NCBI RefSeq assembly: GCF_021538895.1
Contig: NZ_JADDRL010000015.1
Span: 54,181 to 118,180 of the forward strand
From: Streptomyces olivochromogenes
GTDB taxonomy: Bacteria; Actinomycetota; Actinomycetes; Streptomycetales; Streptomycetaceae
Reading direction: 5' to 3'
Length of the DNA: 64,000 bases
Below the pieces are notes generated by a model. That model was not told the DNA's origin and did not search any database. It saw nothing but the letters and a program-made list of their open reading frames with translations. Positions 43,600 to 51,425 of this stretch are shown piece by piece. Within the stretch, counting starts at the first letter, position 1. The number at the start of each line of letters is the position of its first letter. Both the position numbers and the translations under genes were made by a program.

Positions 43600-44762
43600 T
43601 GGCGCTGTCCGGCCTGTCGGAGGAGCGGTCCGAACTGGGCCGCTCCCTCCTAGCGCGCGGGGCCATGGCCCCGGAGTGGATGGACTCGTTCCTCGCCGTG
43701 CCGCGGGCTGCGTTCCTGCCTGAGGTCATCTGGCCGTTCGACATCGACTCGGGCACGCACGTCACTGTTGACCTGAGCGAGGAACCGGGCCTGTGGTCCT
43801 CCTACGCTGACGCTGACGTGCCGATCGTGACGCAATGGGACGACGGCGCGACGAGCGGCGGGTCCGTCCGTGTGCCGACGTCGTCAGCGTCCATGCCGTC
43901 AGTCGTGTTCCGGATGCTGCGCGACTTGGACGTGCAGCAGGGGCACAAGGTTCTGGAGATCGGCACCGGCACCGGCTGGAACGCCGGACTGCTGACCCAC
44001 CGGCTGGGGCGGGACAACGTCGTGAGCATCGAGATCGATCCGGCGGTGGCCGACACCGCCCGGGATCGTCTCGCGGCCCACGGACTGCTCGGCCTGGTCA
44101 TCACTCGGGACGGTGCTCTCGGCGACCCACAGGGAGCACCGTACGACCGCATCATCGCCACAGCCGGCATCCGGCGGATCCCGGCCGCATGGCTGGAGCA
44201 ACTGAGGCCGGGCGGGCTCATCGTGGCTCCCTGGGGCACCCACTTCAGCAATGCTGACGCCATCGTGCGTCTGTCCGCGCAAGAGGGCGGCGCCGGCGGC
44301 CGCTTCACAGGCCCGGTGGAGTTCATGAAGCTCCGCTCACAGCGCCGGCCGTTCGAGGGCCACACCGCCTATGAACCCCGCACGGCGGACGCGGAGAAGA
44401 CCACCACGGAGGTGACAGAGCCCGAGCTGCTCGGTGAGGGCCGATTCGACTCCCGGACCTTCGCGCTCGGGCTGCGGGTCCAGGACTGCTACCAGGTGGC
44501 CGCGGCGACGCGCGACGGTGCCCGGCCGGTGTGGTTCTACGGACTCGAAGACCGTTCCTGGGCATGCGTCATGTTCCGCGACGGCGGCGAGACGACCGTG
44601 TGGCAGTCCGGCCCACGACGGTTGTGGGAGGAGATGACGAGGGCACTGCGCTGGTGGCAGGAGACCGATGAGCCCGGCTACGAACGGCTGGGCCTGACGG
44701 TCACCAGCGACGGTGGGCAACGTGCGTGGCTGGACTCTCCGGAGGACTCCTGGCAGTTGTAA
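43599..44762 (+). CDS. PCMT-type (protein-L-isoaspartate O-methyltransferase-like) methyltransferase
   Basis: 387 residues. N-terminal part AFLPEVIWPF and GGSVRVPTSSASMPSVVFRML, then SAM motif I VLEIGTGTGWNAGLL, motif around VVSIEIDPAVADTA, YDRIIATAGI and LRPGGLIVAPWG. About 150 residues follow the catalytic fold (to WLDSPEDSWQL), as in the methyltransferases of RiPP operons and their relatives rather than housekeeping PCMT. It starts within the stop codon of a 39-codon ORF. Candidate target: that peptide. Confidence 0.88.
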   Translation: MALSGLSEERSELGRSLLARGAMAPEWMDSFLAVPRAAFLPEVIWPFDIDSGTHVTVDLSEEPGLWSSYADADVPIVTQWDDGATSGGSVRVPTSSASMPSVVFRMLRDLDVQQGHKVLEIGTGTGWNAGLLTHRLGRDNVVSIEIDPAVADTARDRLAAHGLLGLVITRDGALGDPQGAPYDRIIATAGIRRIPAAWLEQLRPGGLIVAPWGTHFSNADAIVRLSAQEGGAGGRFTGPVEFMKLRSQRRPFEGHTAYEPRTADAEKTTTEVTEPELLGEGRFDSRTFALGLRVQDCYQVAAATRDGARPVWFYGLEDRSWACVMFRDGGETTVWQSGPRRLWEEMTRALRWWQETDEPGYERLGLTVTSDGGQRAWLDSPEDSWQL

Positions 44763-44801
44763 GCAATCCACGGCGAGCAGTCCTGAGCCGACGGCACGGC
44801 G

Positions 44802-44829
44802 ACGCCCCGGGCGGTCTCACCCGGGGCGT
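44802..44829. terminator. ACGCCCCGGG/CCCGGGGCGT bidirectional hairpin
   Basis: Perfect 10-bp stem, 8-base loop, in the gap between the converging methyltransferase and DUF7144 genes. Confidence 0.8.
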
Positions 44830-44840
44830 GCCGAGGGGTG

Positions 44841-45299
44841 CTAGGACGGCATGGACGAAGTGGCCGAGCCGGCCGAGGAGGCCGAGGACGCTTCGCTGCC
44901 CCGGACCACGCACAGGGCCCAGATGATGAACGCCGAGAAGGCGATCATCACGATCGACCAGACCGGGTAGTACGGCAGGGACAGGAAGTTGGCGATGACG
45001 ATGAGCCCGGCGATTGTCACGCCGGCCACGCGCGACCACGTCGACACCTGGAACAGGCCGAGGCCGACGATCACCGCGACCGCGCCCAGGATCAGGTGGA
45101 TCCAGCCCCAGCCGGTGAGGTCGAACTTGAACACGTAGTTGGGCGTGGTGACGAAGACGTCGTCCTGGGCGATCGCCATGATGCCCCGGAAGACGCTCAG
45201 CACGCCGGCGATCATGAGCATGACTGCCGCGAAGGTCGTCAGGCCGCCGGCCCAGACCTGCTTGGTCGAGCGCGCGTGTGCGGGGGGTGTCGCGGTCAT
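44841..45299 (-). CDS. DUF7144-family membrane protein
   Basis: 152 residues with four membrane helices. The family block is well kept: MIAGVLSVFRGIMAIAQDD, VFKFDLTGWGWIHLILGAVAV, and PYYPVWSIVMIAFSAFIIWAL. No signal peptide is cleaved. The function is unknown; relatives sit in stress and redox gene clusters in actinomycetes, like the neighbours here. Confidence 0.85.
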   Translation of the reverse strand: MTATPPAHARSTKQVWAGGLTTFAAVMLMIAGVLSVFRGIMAIAQDDVFVTTPNYVFKFDLTGWGWIHLILGAVAVIVGLGLFQVSTWSRVAGVTIAGLIVIANFLSLPYYPVWSIVMIAFSAFIIWALCVVRGSEASSASSAGSATSSMPS

Positions 45300-45356
45300 A
45301 CCAGTGCCTCGTTTCCGTCTCGTGGGATGTGCTCGGCTCGGTCTCGTGGGAGGGGC

Positions 45357-45827
45357 TCAGCCGCCGGAACCGGAGGAGACCTTGCCCGGACGTTCGGCCG
45401 GCGTGCCGTAGTCGGTCAGGACCAGTTCCTTCGCCCGGCGGAACTCCTCGTCCGAGATGTCGCCGCGGGCCTTCATGTCGGAGAGCTTGGCCAGTTCGTC
45501 CGTGCTACTGGGCCGTTCACCGCTCTGGGCGGTGTCCCGGACGTAGCTGTCGAACGCCTGCTGCTGCTCCCGCGCCTTGGCGAACTCCCGCTGGCCCATG
45601 CCCTTGCCGCGGGCGATGAGATAGACGAAGACGCCCAGGAAGGGCAGCACGATCACGAACACCAGCCACCCGGCCTTGCCCCAGCCGCTCAGGCTGTCGT
45701 CCCGGAAGACGTCGAGGATGACCCGGAACAGCAGGATGAACCACAGGATCCACAGGAAGAACCACAGCATGGTCCAGAAGGCGCTCAGCAGCGGATAGTC
45801 GTACGCGAGGTACATCTGCGCGCTCAT
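45357..45827 (-). CDS. PLDc_N/SHOCT-domain membrane protein
   Basis: 156 residues, GGAGGAG just before the ATG. Two membrane helices at the N-terminus (FWTMLWFFLWILWFILLF; WLVFVIVLPFLGVFVYLI) have the PLDc_N pattern. A cytosolic C-terminal SHOCT motif follows (LAKLSDMKARGDISDEEFRRAKELVL). SHOCT motifs mediate oligomerisation. It is probably a scaffold or stress-response membrane protein. Confidence 0.88.
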   Translation of the reverse strand: MSAQMYLAYDYPLLSAFWTMLWFFLWILWFILLFRVILDVFRDDSLSGWGKAGWLVFVIVLPFLGVFVYLIARGKGMGQREFAKAREQQQAFDSYVRDTAQSGERPSSTDELAKLSDMKARGDISDEEFRRAKELVLTDYGTPAERPGKVSSGSGG

Positions 45828-45906
45828 TTGTCTCCTCCGTTCCGGGCCTGTGCCCGGCAGCCGGTCTCTGCCGCCTTCAGCGTGCGCACGGCAGGCCCTG
45901 GGCGGC

Positions 45907-45925
45907 CTCACCCGAGGCGGGTGAG
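45907..45925 (-). terminator. CTCACCCG/CGGGTGAG hairpin
   Basis: Perfect 8-bp stem with a 3-base loop, 23 bp after the stop of the HdeD-like gene. Confidence 0.6.
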
Positions 45926-45947
45926 CATGCGGGTCGCGCTCCGGGCG

Positions 45948-46586
45948 TCACCCCGGGGTGCCCGACCTGCGCAGTGCGGCCCGCCAGGCGAAGGCGACGG
46001 CCACCTCCACCAGTCCGAGCAGCACGAGCCACAGCCCGAGCAGCCGGGTCAGCGCGAGGGCGGACTCGGTGGGCAGGGCCAGCACCACGACTCCCGCGAC
46101 GACGGCCAGCGCCGCCGCGGCGAAGACGAAGCCGCGGTGCGGGAGGTTCTTGCCGGCGATCGCCACGTAGAGGGTGAGGACACCCGACACCAGCCAGACG
46201 ATCCCCACGATCAGCGACAGCGCGGTGATGGTCTGCAGCGGGTTCCGCAGGCACAGCACGCCGGCCAGGACGTACAGCACCGCGAGCAGCAGTCCGGGGA
46301 GCCGTTCGCCGTGCTCCGGCCGGCCGAAGGCGGCCACCAGCCGGAACACCCCGGCCACCAGCAGGTACAGGCCGATCACGACCGCCAGGACGTGCAGCGT
46401 CTCGTCCGGCCAGACCAGGATCAGGACGCCGGGTACGAGCGTGACGAGCGCGGAGCCGAGCAGCCACGTCCACGAGCGTCCGAGTGCCGCCAGTGCGTCG
46501 GCGGGGTCGTCCGCCGGGCGTGGGGCCGCCCCGCCGGACAGGCGATCCGGTCCGGTGTGCGGCGCCGCGCCACGCGACTCGGTCAT
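45948..46586 (-). CDS. HdeD/DUF308-family membrane protein
   Basis: 212 residues from ATG 46586 (GAGGAGG before). A cytosolic N-terminal tail of about 35 residues, then six membrane helices in the DUF308 pattern (WTWLLGSALVTLVPGVLILVWP, HVLAVVIGLYLLVAGVFRL, VLYVLAGVLCLRNPLQTI, LIVGIVWLVSGV). Escherichia HdeD is an acid-resistance membrane protein. Here it is a stress-cluster member with no obvious partner, divergent from the potassium channel gene. Confidence 0.88.
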   Translation of the reverse strand: MTESRGAAPHTGPDRLSGGAAPRPADDPADALAALGRSWTWLLGSALVTLVPGVLILVWPDETLHVLAVVIGLYLLVAGVFRLVAAFGRPEHGERLPGLLLAVLYVLAGVLCLRNPLQTITALSLIVGIVWLVSGVLTLYVAIAGKNLPHRGFVFAAAALAVVAGVVVLALPTESALALTRLLGLWLVLLGLVEVAVAFAWRAALRRSGTPG

Positions 46587-46745
46587 GGCTCCTCCTCGCG
46601 TGGTCGAGCGGGCCGCCTCCGGACCGCCGACGGGGCGGTGCGAGGGCCTCACCGCCCCAGCGTGCCGCCGGGCGTCCCCCGGCGGGTCACCCACGACGGG
46701 TGATCCCCGCGCTCAGCCCCGAAGATGGGGTGGGAGGGACGAGCC

Positions 46746-46815
46746 CACCGGCACGAGGCCGCCGACGCGAGTCCACCGCCACGACCCCACCGGCACGAAC
46801 GCACCGGCACGAGGA
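46746..46815 (+). repeat. 14-bp tandem repeats upstream of K+ channel gene
   Basis: CACCGGCACGA or a one-base variant occurs at 46746, 46774, 46788 and 46802, with a degenerate copy at 46760, giving five units of period 14. The array ends 34 bp before the channel ATG. Confidence 0.75.
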
Positions 46816-46848
46816 GCAGCCCGTCGCGATGGAACGAAGAGATCCGAG

Positions 46849-47511
46849 ATGAGCGATCCCGTGGCCGAGCGCCCGGACCCCGCCCCGCGGCAACGGAAGC
46901 GGAAGCGGGTCCACGGGCGGCGAGGGGCGCGGCTCCGGCCCACCCCGCTGGCGACGCTGATCGCCATCCTGCGCATCGTCCTCATCACCACGGGCCTCGT
47001 CACCGCGTACTACGTGCTGCCCATGACCGAGCGCAACACGCTCAGGACCTCGGCGCTGCTGGCGGGCGGGCTGCTGGCGGTGGTGCTGTTCTTCGGCTGG
47101 GAGGTCAGGGCCATCCTGCGCTCGCCGTACCCGCGGCTGAAGGCCGTCGAGGGCCTGGCCGCCACGCTCGTACTGTTCCTGGTGCTGTTCGCCAGTGCCT
47201 ACTACGTGCTGGAGGGCGCCAGCCCCGGCTCCTTCACCGAGCCGCTGACCAAGACGGACGCGCTGTACTTCACACTGACCACGTTCACCACCGTCGGCTA
47301 CGGCGACATCACCGCCAGCTCCCAGCTGGCACGGATACTGACGATGCTCCAGATGGTCGGCGGCCTGCTCCTGCTGGGCGTCGCGGTGCGGGTCCTGACG
47401 AGTGCGGTCGAGATCCGGTTGCGCCGGCAGCACCGTGCCCCGCGGTTCGGATCGGAGGAGCCACGGGACAGGGAGCGGACGGAGCGGACGGACAAGGAGA
47501 ACGGGTCGTGA
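46849..47511 (+). CDS. Two-helix potassium channel
   Basis: 220 residues. A basic N-terminal tail, membrane helices near 35-58 and 68-90, then a third at about 103-122, the pore helix and selectivity filter TTVGYGD (residues 148-153 for TVGYGD), and the final helix LARILTMLQMVGGLLLLGVAV. The C-terminal tail is short and charged. It lacks RCK/TrkA domains, so gating ligands are not evident. It sits in a stress-protein cluster and is divergent from the HdeD-like gene. Confidence 0.92.
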   Translation: MSDPVAERPDPAPRQRKRKRVHGRRGARLRPTPLATLIAILRIVLITTGLVTAYYVLPMTERNTLRTSALLAGGLLAVVLFFGWEVRAILRSPYPRLKAVEGLAATLVLFLVLFASAYYVLEGASPGSFTEPLTKTDALYFTLTTFTTVGYGDITASSQLARILTMLQMVGGLLLLGVAVRVLTSAVEIRLRRQHRAPRFGSEEPRDRERTERTDKENGS

Positions 47512-47535
47512 CCGGGGCGGGCGCCGAGCGTGCCG

Positions 47536-47742
47536 CTAGCGCGGCCACTCCGGCAGCTGCCGCATCTCCACTACCCGCAGTCCCAGCGACTGGCAGCGGG
47601 CGAGCAGCCCGTAGAACTCGGCCTCGTCGACGACCGGGCCGAACAGCACCGTCTGGCCGGCCATCATCACGTGGTCCAGCTCGGGGAAGGCCTTGGTCAG
47701 CGTTTCCGACATGTGTCCTTCGACGCGGATCTCGTAGCGCAT
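47536..47742 (-). CDS. Small conserved hypothetical protein (68 aa)
   Basis: Starts MRYEIRVEGHMSETLTKAFPEL. Short alpha/beta protein with a repeated hydrophobic pattern (MMAGQTVLFGPVVDEAEFYGLLARCQSLGLRVVEMR). It looks like a single ferredoxin-like half-domain, comparable to small proteins of actinomycete stress clusters. No catalytic residues. GGAG is nine bases before the ATG. Confidence 0.75.
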   Translation of the reverse strand: MRYEIRVEGHMSETLTKAFPELDHVMMAGQTVLFGPVVDEAEFYGLLARCQSLGLRVVEMRQLPEWPR

Positions 47743-47912
47743 GAGCTGCTCTCCCGCGGGCGGCTGCCTCGGGGCAGGCGGGTCGCGCCCTCGTCTGCGA
47801 TCGTCCGCCACCGGACCGGCGCCCGGCCTCACCCGGTGCGTGTGATAGCCCACCCGGCCGACGCGGACGGCGGGCGTCTGGCGGACAACGGGCGTCAGGC
47901 GCAAGGCGGCAG

Positions 47913-48464
47913 TCAGTGGGTGACCACGAGCTTGAACGCGATGATCACGAGGCCGAGCAGCAGGTTGACCGTGCCGGCGACGGCCGACAGGCCCCAGGAG
48001 GCGCCGGCCCGCCGCGCCGCCGCCATCGACCAGCCCACCTGCCCGGCCACGGCCACCGTGAGCGCCAGCCAGAAGGCGCCGTACACGTCCAGGCCGAGCA
48101 GCGGGCTGACGGCCACGGCGGCGGCCGGCGGGACGGCGGCCTTCACGATGGGCCACTCGTCACGGCACACGTGCAGGACGGTCCGCCGGTCCAGGGCCTG
48201 CAGCGCCAGCCGGGCCCCGAACAGCTCGGCGTACACGTGCGCGATCCAGAACGCCACCCCCGTGAGCAGCAGCAGGAGCACCAGTTCCACCCGCGGGAAC
48301 TCGCCCAGTGCGCCGGCGCCGACCACGACGGAGGCGGCCAGCATCGAGCCGTAGACGCCACCGGTGTAGTCGGCGTGGGACCGGCGCCGCGGTGCCGGGG
48401 CGTCCTCGGTCGGGGCGTCCTCGGTCGGGGCCATGGGCGTCTCCGTGGGTCGCGCGGCGGGCAT
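47913..48464 (-). CDS. Four-helix membrane protein downstream of LAL regulator
   Basis: 183 residues from ATG 48464 (GAAGG seven bases before); a GTG overlapping the LuxR stop at 48512 would add 16 residues and couple translation. A polar N-terminal tail with a repeated PTEDAPTED, then hydrophobic helices (YGSMLAASVVVGAGALG, VELVLLLLLTGVAFWIAHVYAELFG, AAVAVSPLLGLDVYGAFWLALTVAV, LLLGLVIIAFKLVV). No motif identifies it. Probably in one operon with the regulator. Confidence 0.78.
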   Translation of the reverse strand: MPAARPTETPMAPTEDAPTEDAPAPRRRSHADYTGGVYGSMLAASVVVGAGALGEFPRVELVLLLLLTGVAFWIAHVYAELFGARLALQALDRRTVLHVCRDEWPIVKAAVPPAAAVAVSPLLGLDVYGAFWLALTVAVAGQVGWSMAAARRAGASWGLSAVAGTVNLLLGLVIIAFKLVVTH

Positions 48465-48508
48465 CGCCGCCTTCGGACAGTGGCCGTCGGCGGCCTGTTT
48501 CCGCGTGC

Positions 48509-51223
48509 TCACAGCAGCCGCAGCTCGCGTGCGCGGCGGACCGCGTCGGCGCGGCGGTTCACCGCCAGCTTCCGGTAGACGCTCTTGAGGTGCGTCTTCA
48601 CCGTGTTCACCGAGACGTACAGGTCGGCGGCGATCTCCGCCGTGGACATCATCTGGGCCAGCCGCCGCAGGACGTCCCGCTCGCGTCCGCTCAGTTCCTC
48701 CACGACGAACGAGGAGTGCTCCGCCGCCTCCCCGGCCGGACCGCCGTGCCGGGTGCCGGGCGAGGCGAGCCAGCCGGAGGCCAGTTCCTGGAGCGGACCG
48801 GTGCCCAGGAGCCGGCGCACCCGGGGCCCGGCTTCGAGGAAGGGGCGCCGCAGCCGTTCGCGGCGGGCCTCCACGAGCGCCCGGGCGACGAGGGCGCGGG
48901 CGGCGTCGGTGTCCCCCGCCTCGTCCGCGGCCTGGGCGCGCACCAGCATGGCCCGGACGGTCACCGCGGGACCGGCCCGGCCCTCGGCGCGCAGGCGGTC
49001 CAGTGTGTCGATCGCCGCGTCCCGGTGCCCGGCGGCGAGCCGGGCCCGCGCCGCCTGCACGGCACAGGCCGGCTGGTCGTCGTACGGCACCTGCTCCAGT
49101 ACCTCGACGGCGCTGTCCGGCCGGCCCTCGGCCAGATGGACGGCGGAGGCGACCAGGGCGGTGTGGCCCTCCGCCCACGGGGAGGGCACGTCGGCCCGGA
49201 CGGCCGGGTCGGCCGCCGCGACGGCGGCCCGGGTGTCGCCCCGCGCCAGCAGCAGGCGCGCCGCCGCGATGGCGCGGCCCGCCGCCGTCACGGGGTCCTG
49301 GGCCACGCGGCAGGCGTCGGCGGCCTCGTCGAGGAAGGCGCGGGCGCGGCCCAGTTCGTCGCGGTCCACGGCCACGGCGGCCAGGACCAGCCGCCCGATG
49401 CCGGAGCCGGACGGCTGGGGCAGGCCGTAGCGCTCCGTCTCGGTCATCGCCGCGAGGGCCTTGCGCTCGGCCCGGCCGGGCCAGCCGTCGAGGTAGTCGA
49501 TCAGCGCCAGGTGGCCCAGGGACTCCTCCCGGGGCAGCGCCGTCGAGGCCCCGCCGGGGCAGGCGACCACCGCGGTCAGGGCGGTGCGCGCGTCCTCGAA
49601 GCGCCCGGCCCACAGGCGTGCCGAGCCCAGGTGCGTGAGCAGCAGGGCGGTGAGTTCGGGGTGCTTGTCGAGGAGGGGGGCGGGCAGCTCGTGCTCCAGT
49701 TCCTCGGCGGTCTCCGCGGCCTGCTCGGCCCTGCCGGGGGATCCCGTGAGCCGGGCCGCCAGGGCTTCCAGCAGGGCGCAGCTCAGCCAGGCGGCCACCT
49801 CCGGTTCGCCGGGTTCGCCGGTGGCCAGGCGCTGCTCGGCGTGGTGCAGGTGGGTCAGGCCGCAGTCCAGGTCGCGGCGGGAGAGGTCGCGGGCCGCGCG
49901 GACCAGTTCCGCCGCGGCGCCGGTGGTCTCGGGGCCCATGCGGGAGAACAGGTCGGCCAGGTCGTCGCTGCGCAGGCCGGTGAAGAGCTGTCCGATCGCC
50001 AGGTCGTCGACGAGGGCGCCGGCGGTGAACTCCCAGTCGCCCGCGGCGGCGCCGTGCGCCAGGGTCTCGGGCAGGGAGCCGGAGCGCCGCAGCCACTGGG
50101 CGGCCCGGCGGTGGAGCTCGGGCTCCAGATCCGGGGAACGCGCCCGCAGATGGGCCCGGAGGATCTCCGCGAACAGCGGGTGCAGCCGGTACCAGGTGTG
50201 TCCGAGGTGTTCGACGAAGGCGTTCTGGCGGTGCAGTTCGGCCAGGATGGGCCCGGCACCGCCCCGGCCCGTCAGGGCCTCGGCCAGGTCGGGGCAGAAG
50301 CGCTCCAGGACGCTGACGCGCAGCAGGAGGTCCTGCGTCCGGTCCGTCTGCTGTCTGAGCACCTCGGCGAAGAGGTAGTCGGCGACGGTGCTGCGGTCGG
50401 CCTCGAACTCCTTCAGGTACGTCTCCGGATCGGGGCTCTCCTGCGCGGCGAGGGCGCACAGTCGCAGGCCGGCGGCCCAGCCCCGGGTGCGGTCCACCAG
50501 GGCGCGCGCGGCCGCCACGGGCAGCCGCAGACCGTGCCGGTCCAGCAGGGCGGCGGCCTCCTCGGGCGTGAAGGCCAGCTCGGCGTCGCGTATCTCGGTC
50601 ATGCCGCCCGCCGCGCGGTAGCGGTGCAGCGGCAGCAGCGGTTCGGTACGGGTGACCAGGACGAGCCGCAGTCCCTGCTCGGCGTGCTGCAGGACGGACT
50701 CCAGCTGGTCGGCGATCTCCGGGGCGGTCACGTGGTCGTACTCGTCGAGCACCAGGACCACGGGCCGCTCGCGGCCGCTCAGCTCGGCGGCGAGCCGGGC
50801 CAGCAGCTTGTGGTCCACCAGGCCGGCGTCCGCCGGGCAGCCGACCTCGTCGGACACCGCCACCCCCGCGGCGCGCAGGGCTTGCAGGACGTACGCCCAG
50901 AACATGCCGGGGCCCTGGTCGCCGGCGTCGTTGGTGAGCCAGGCGACGGTCTCCGTCAGGCCCGCGGCCCAGTCGGCGACCAGCAGCGTCTTGCCGGCCC
51001 CGGCCGCGCCGTTGACCACCGTCAGCGGCGTGAGAAGAGCCTGGTCGAGGTGGTCGGCCAGGCGCTCCCGCCGCAGGAAGGTGGCGGGTACCTTCGGCAG
51101 GGCGAACCGCGTGCGCAGGAACGGCTCGCCCGTCGGATCGACGTACGCGTCCGTCGACCCCACCGGGTCCTCGGGGATCGCAGTCACGGCGCTCACCGCC
51201 CGTGTCCGTCGTGTCGTGGCCAC
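48509..51223 (-). CDS. LAL/MalT-type LuxR-family regulator with ATPase domain
   Basis: 904 residues from GTG 51223. Walker A GAAGAGKT at about residue 72 and Walker B VVLVLDEYDH, followed by a helical-repeat region of about 450 residues (TPR-like: RAEQAAETAEELEHEL, ARTALTAVVACPGG). The C-terminal LuxR HTH reads LSGRERDVLRRLAQMMSTAEIAADLYVSVNTVKTHLKSVYRKL. LAL regulators are ligand- and ATP-dependent activators. It probably controls the adjacent membrane-protein cluster, and its stop overlaps a possible start of the next gene. Confidence 0.93.
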   Translation of the reverse strand: MATTRRTRAVSAVTAIPEDPVGSTDAYVDPTGEPFLRTRFALPKVPATFLRRERLADHLDQALLTPLTVVNGAAGAGKTLLVADWAAGLTETVAWLTNDAGDQGPGMFWAYVLQALRAAGVAVSDEVGCPADAGLVDHKLLARLAAELSGRERPVVLVLDEYDHVTAPEIADQLESVLQHAEQGLRLVLVTRTEPLLPLHRYRAAGGMTEIRDAELAFTPEEAAALLDRHGLRLPVAAARALVDRTRGWAAGLRLCALAAQESPDPETYLKEFEADRSTVADYLFAEVLRQQTDRTQDLLLRVSVLERFCPDLAEALTGRGGAGPILAELHRQNAFVEHLGHTWYRLHPLFAEILRAHLRARSPDLEPELHRRAAQWLRRSGSLPETLAHGAAAGDWEFTAGALVDDLAIGQLFTGLRSDDLADLFSRMGPETTGAAAELVRAARDLSRRDLDCGLTHLHHAEQRLATGEPGEPEVAAWLSCALLEALAARLTGSPGRAEQAAETAEELEHELPAPLLDKHPELTALLLTHLGSARLWAGRFEDARTALTAVVACPGGASTALPREESLGHLALIDYLDGWPGRAERKALAAMTETERYGLPQPSGSGIGRLVLAAVAVDRDELGRARAFLDEAADACRVAQDPVTAAGRAIAAARLLLARGDTRAAVAAADPAVRADVPSPWAEGHTALVASAVHLAEGRPDSAVEVLEQVPYDDQPACAVQAARARLAAGHRDAAIDTLDRLRAEGRAGPAVTVRAMLVRAQAADEAGDTDAARALVARALVEARRERLRRPFLEAGPRVRRLLGTGPLQELASGWLASPGTRHGGPAGEAAEHSSFVVEELSGRERDVLRRLAQMMSTAEIAADLYVSVNTVKTHLKSVYRKLAVNRRADAVRRARELRLL

Positions 51224-51425
51224 CGTCAGCGTGGCCGCCGCCCCTCATGATCCCAGCTTTCCTCCTCGGCCGCAGATCGCCGGGGCGCCCGCGGTTGTGG
51301 GGCCGGGGTACCGCCGTAGCGGCCGCTCCGCAGCGCGGGCCCGGGCCGGCCGGTGTTCCCGATCTGTTGCGCCGGGGAATGAATGTGACCACAGAGGCAA
51401 CCCGGCCCCGGCCTCGGGAGGCACC

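Noticed and set aside
47913..51392. 1159-codon minus-strand frame overlapping the LAL regulator
   Set aside because: Only the 47913-48464 part reads as a protein; the rest is an out-of-frame shadow of the 904-aa regulator.
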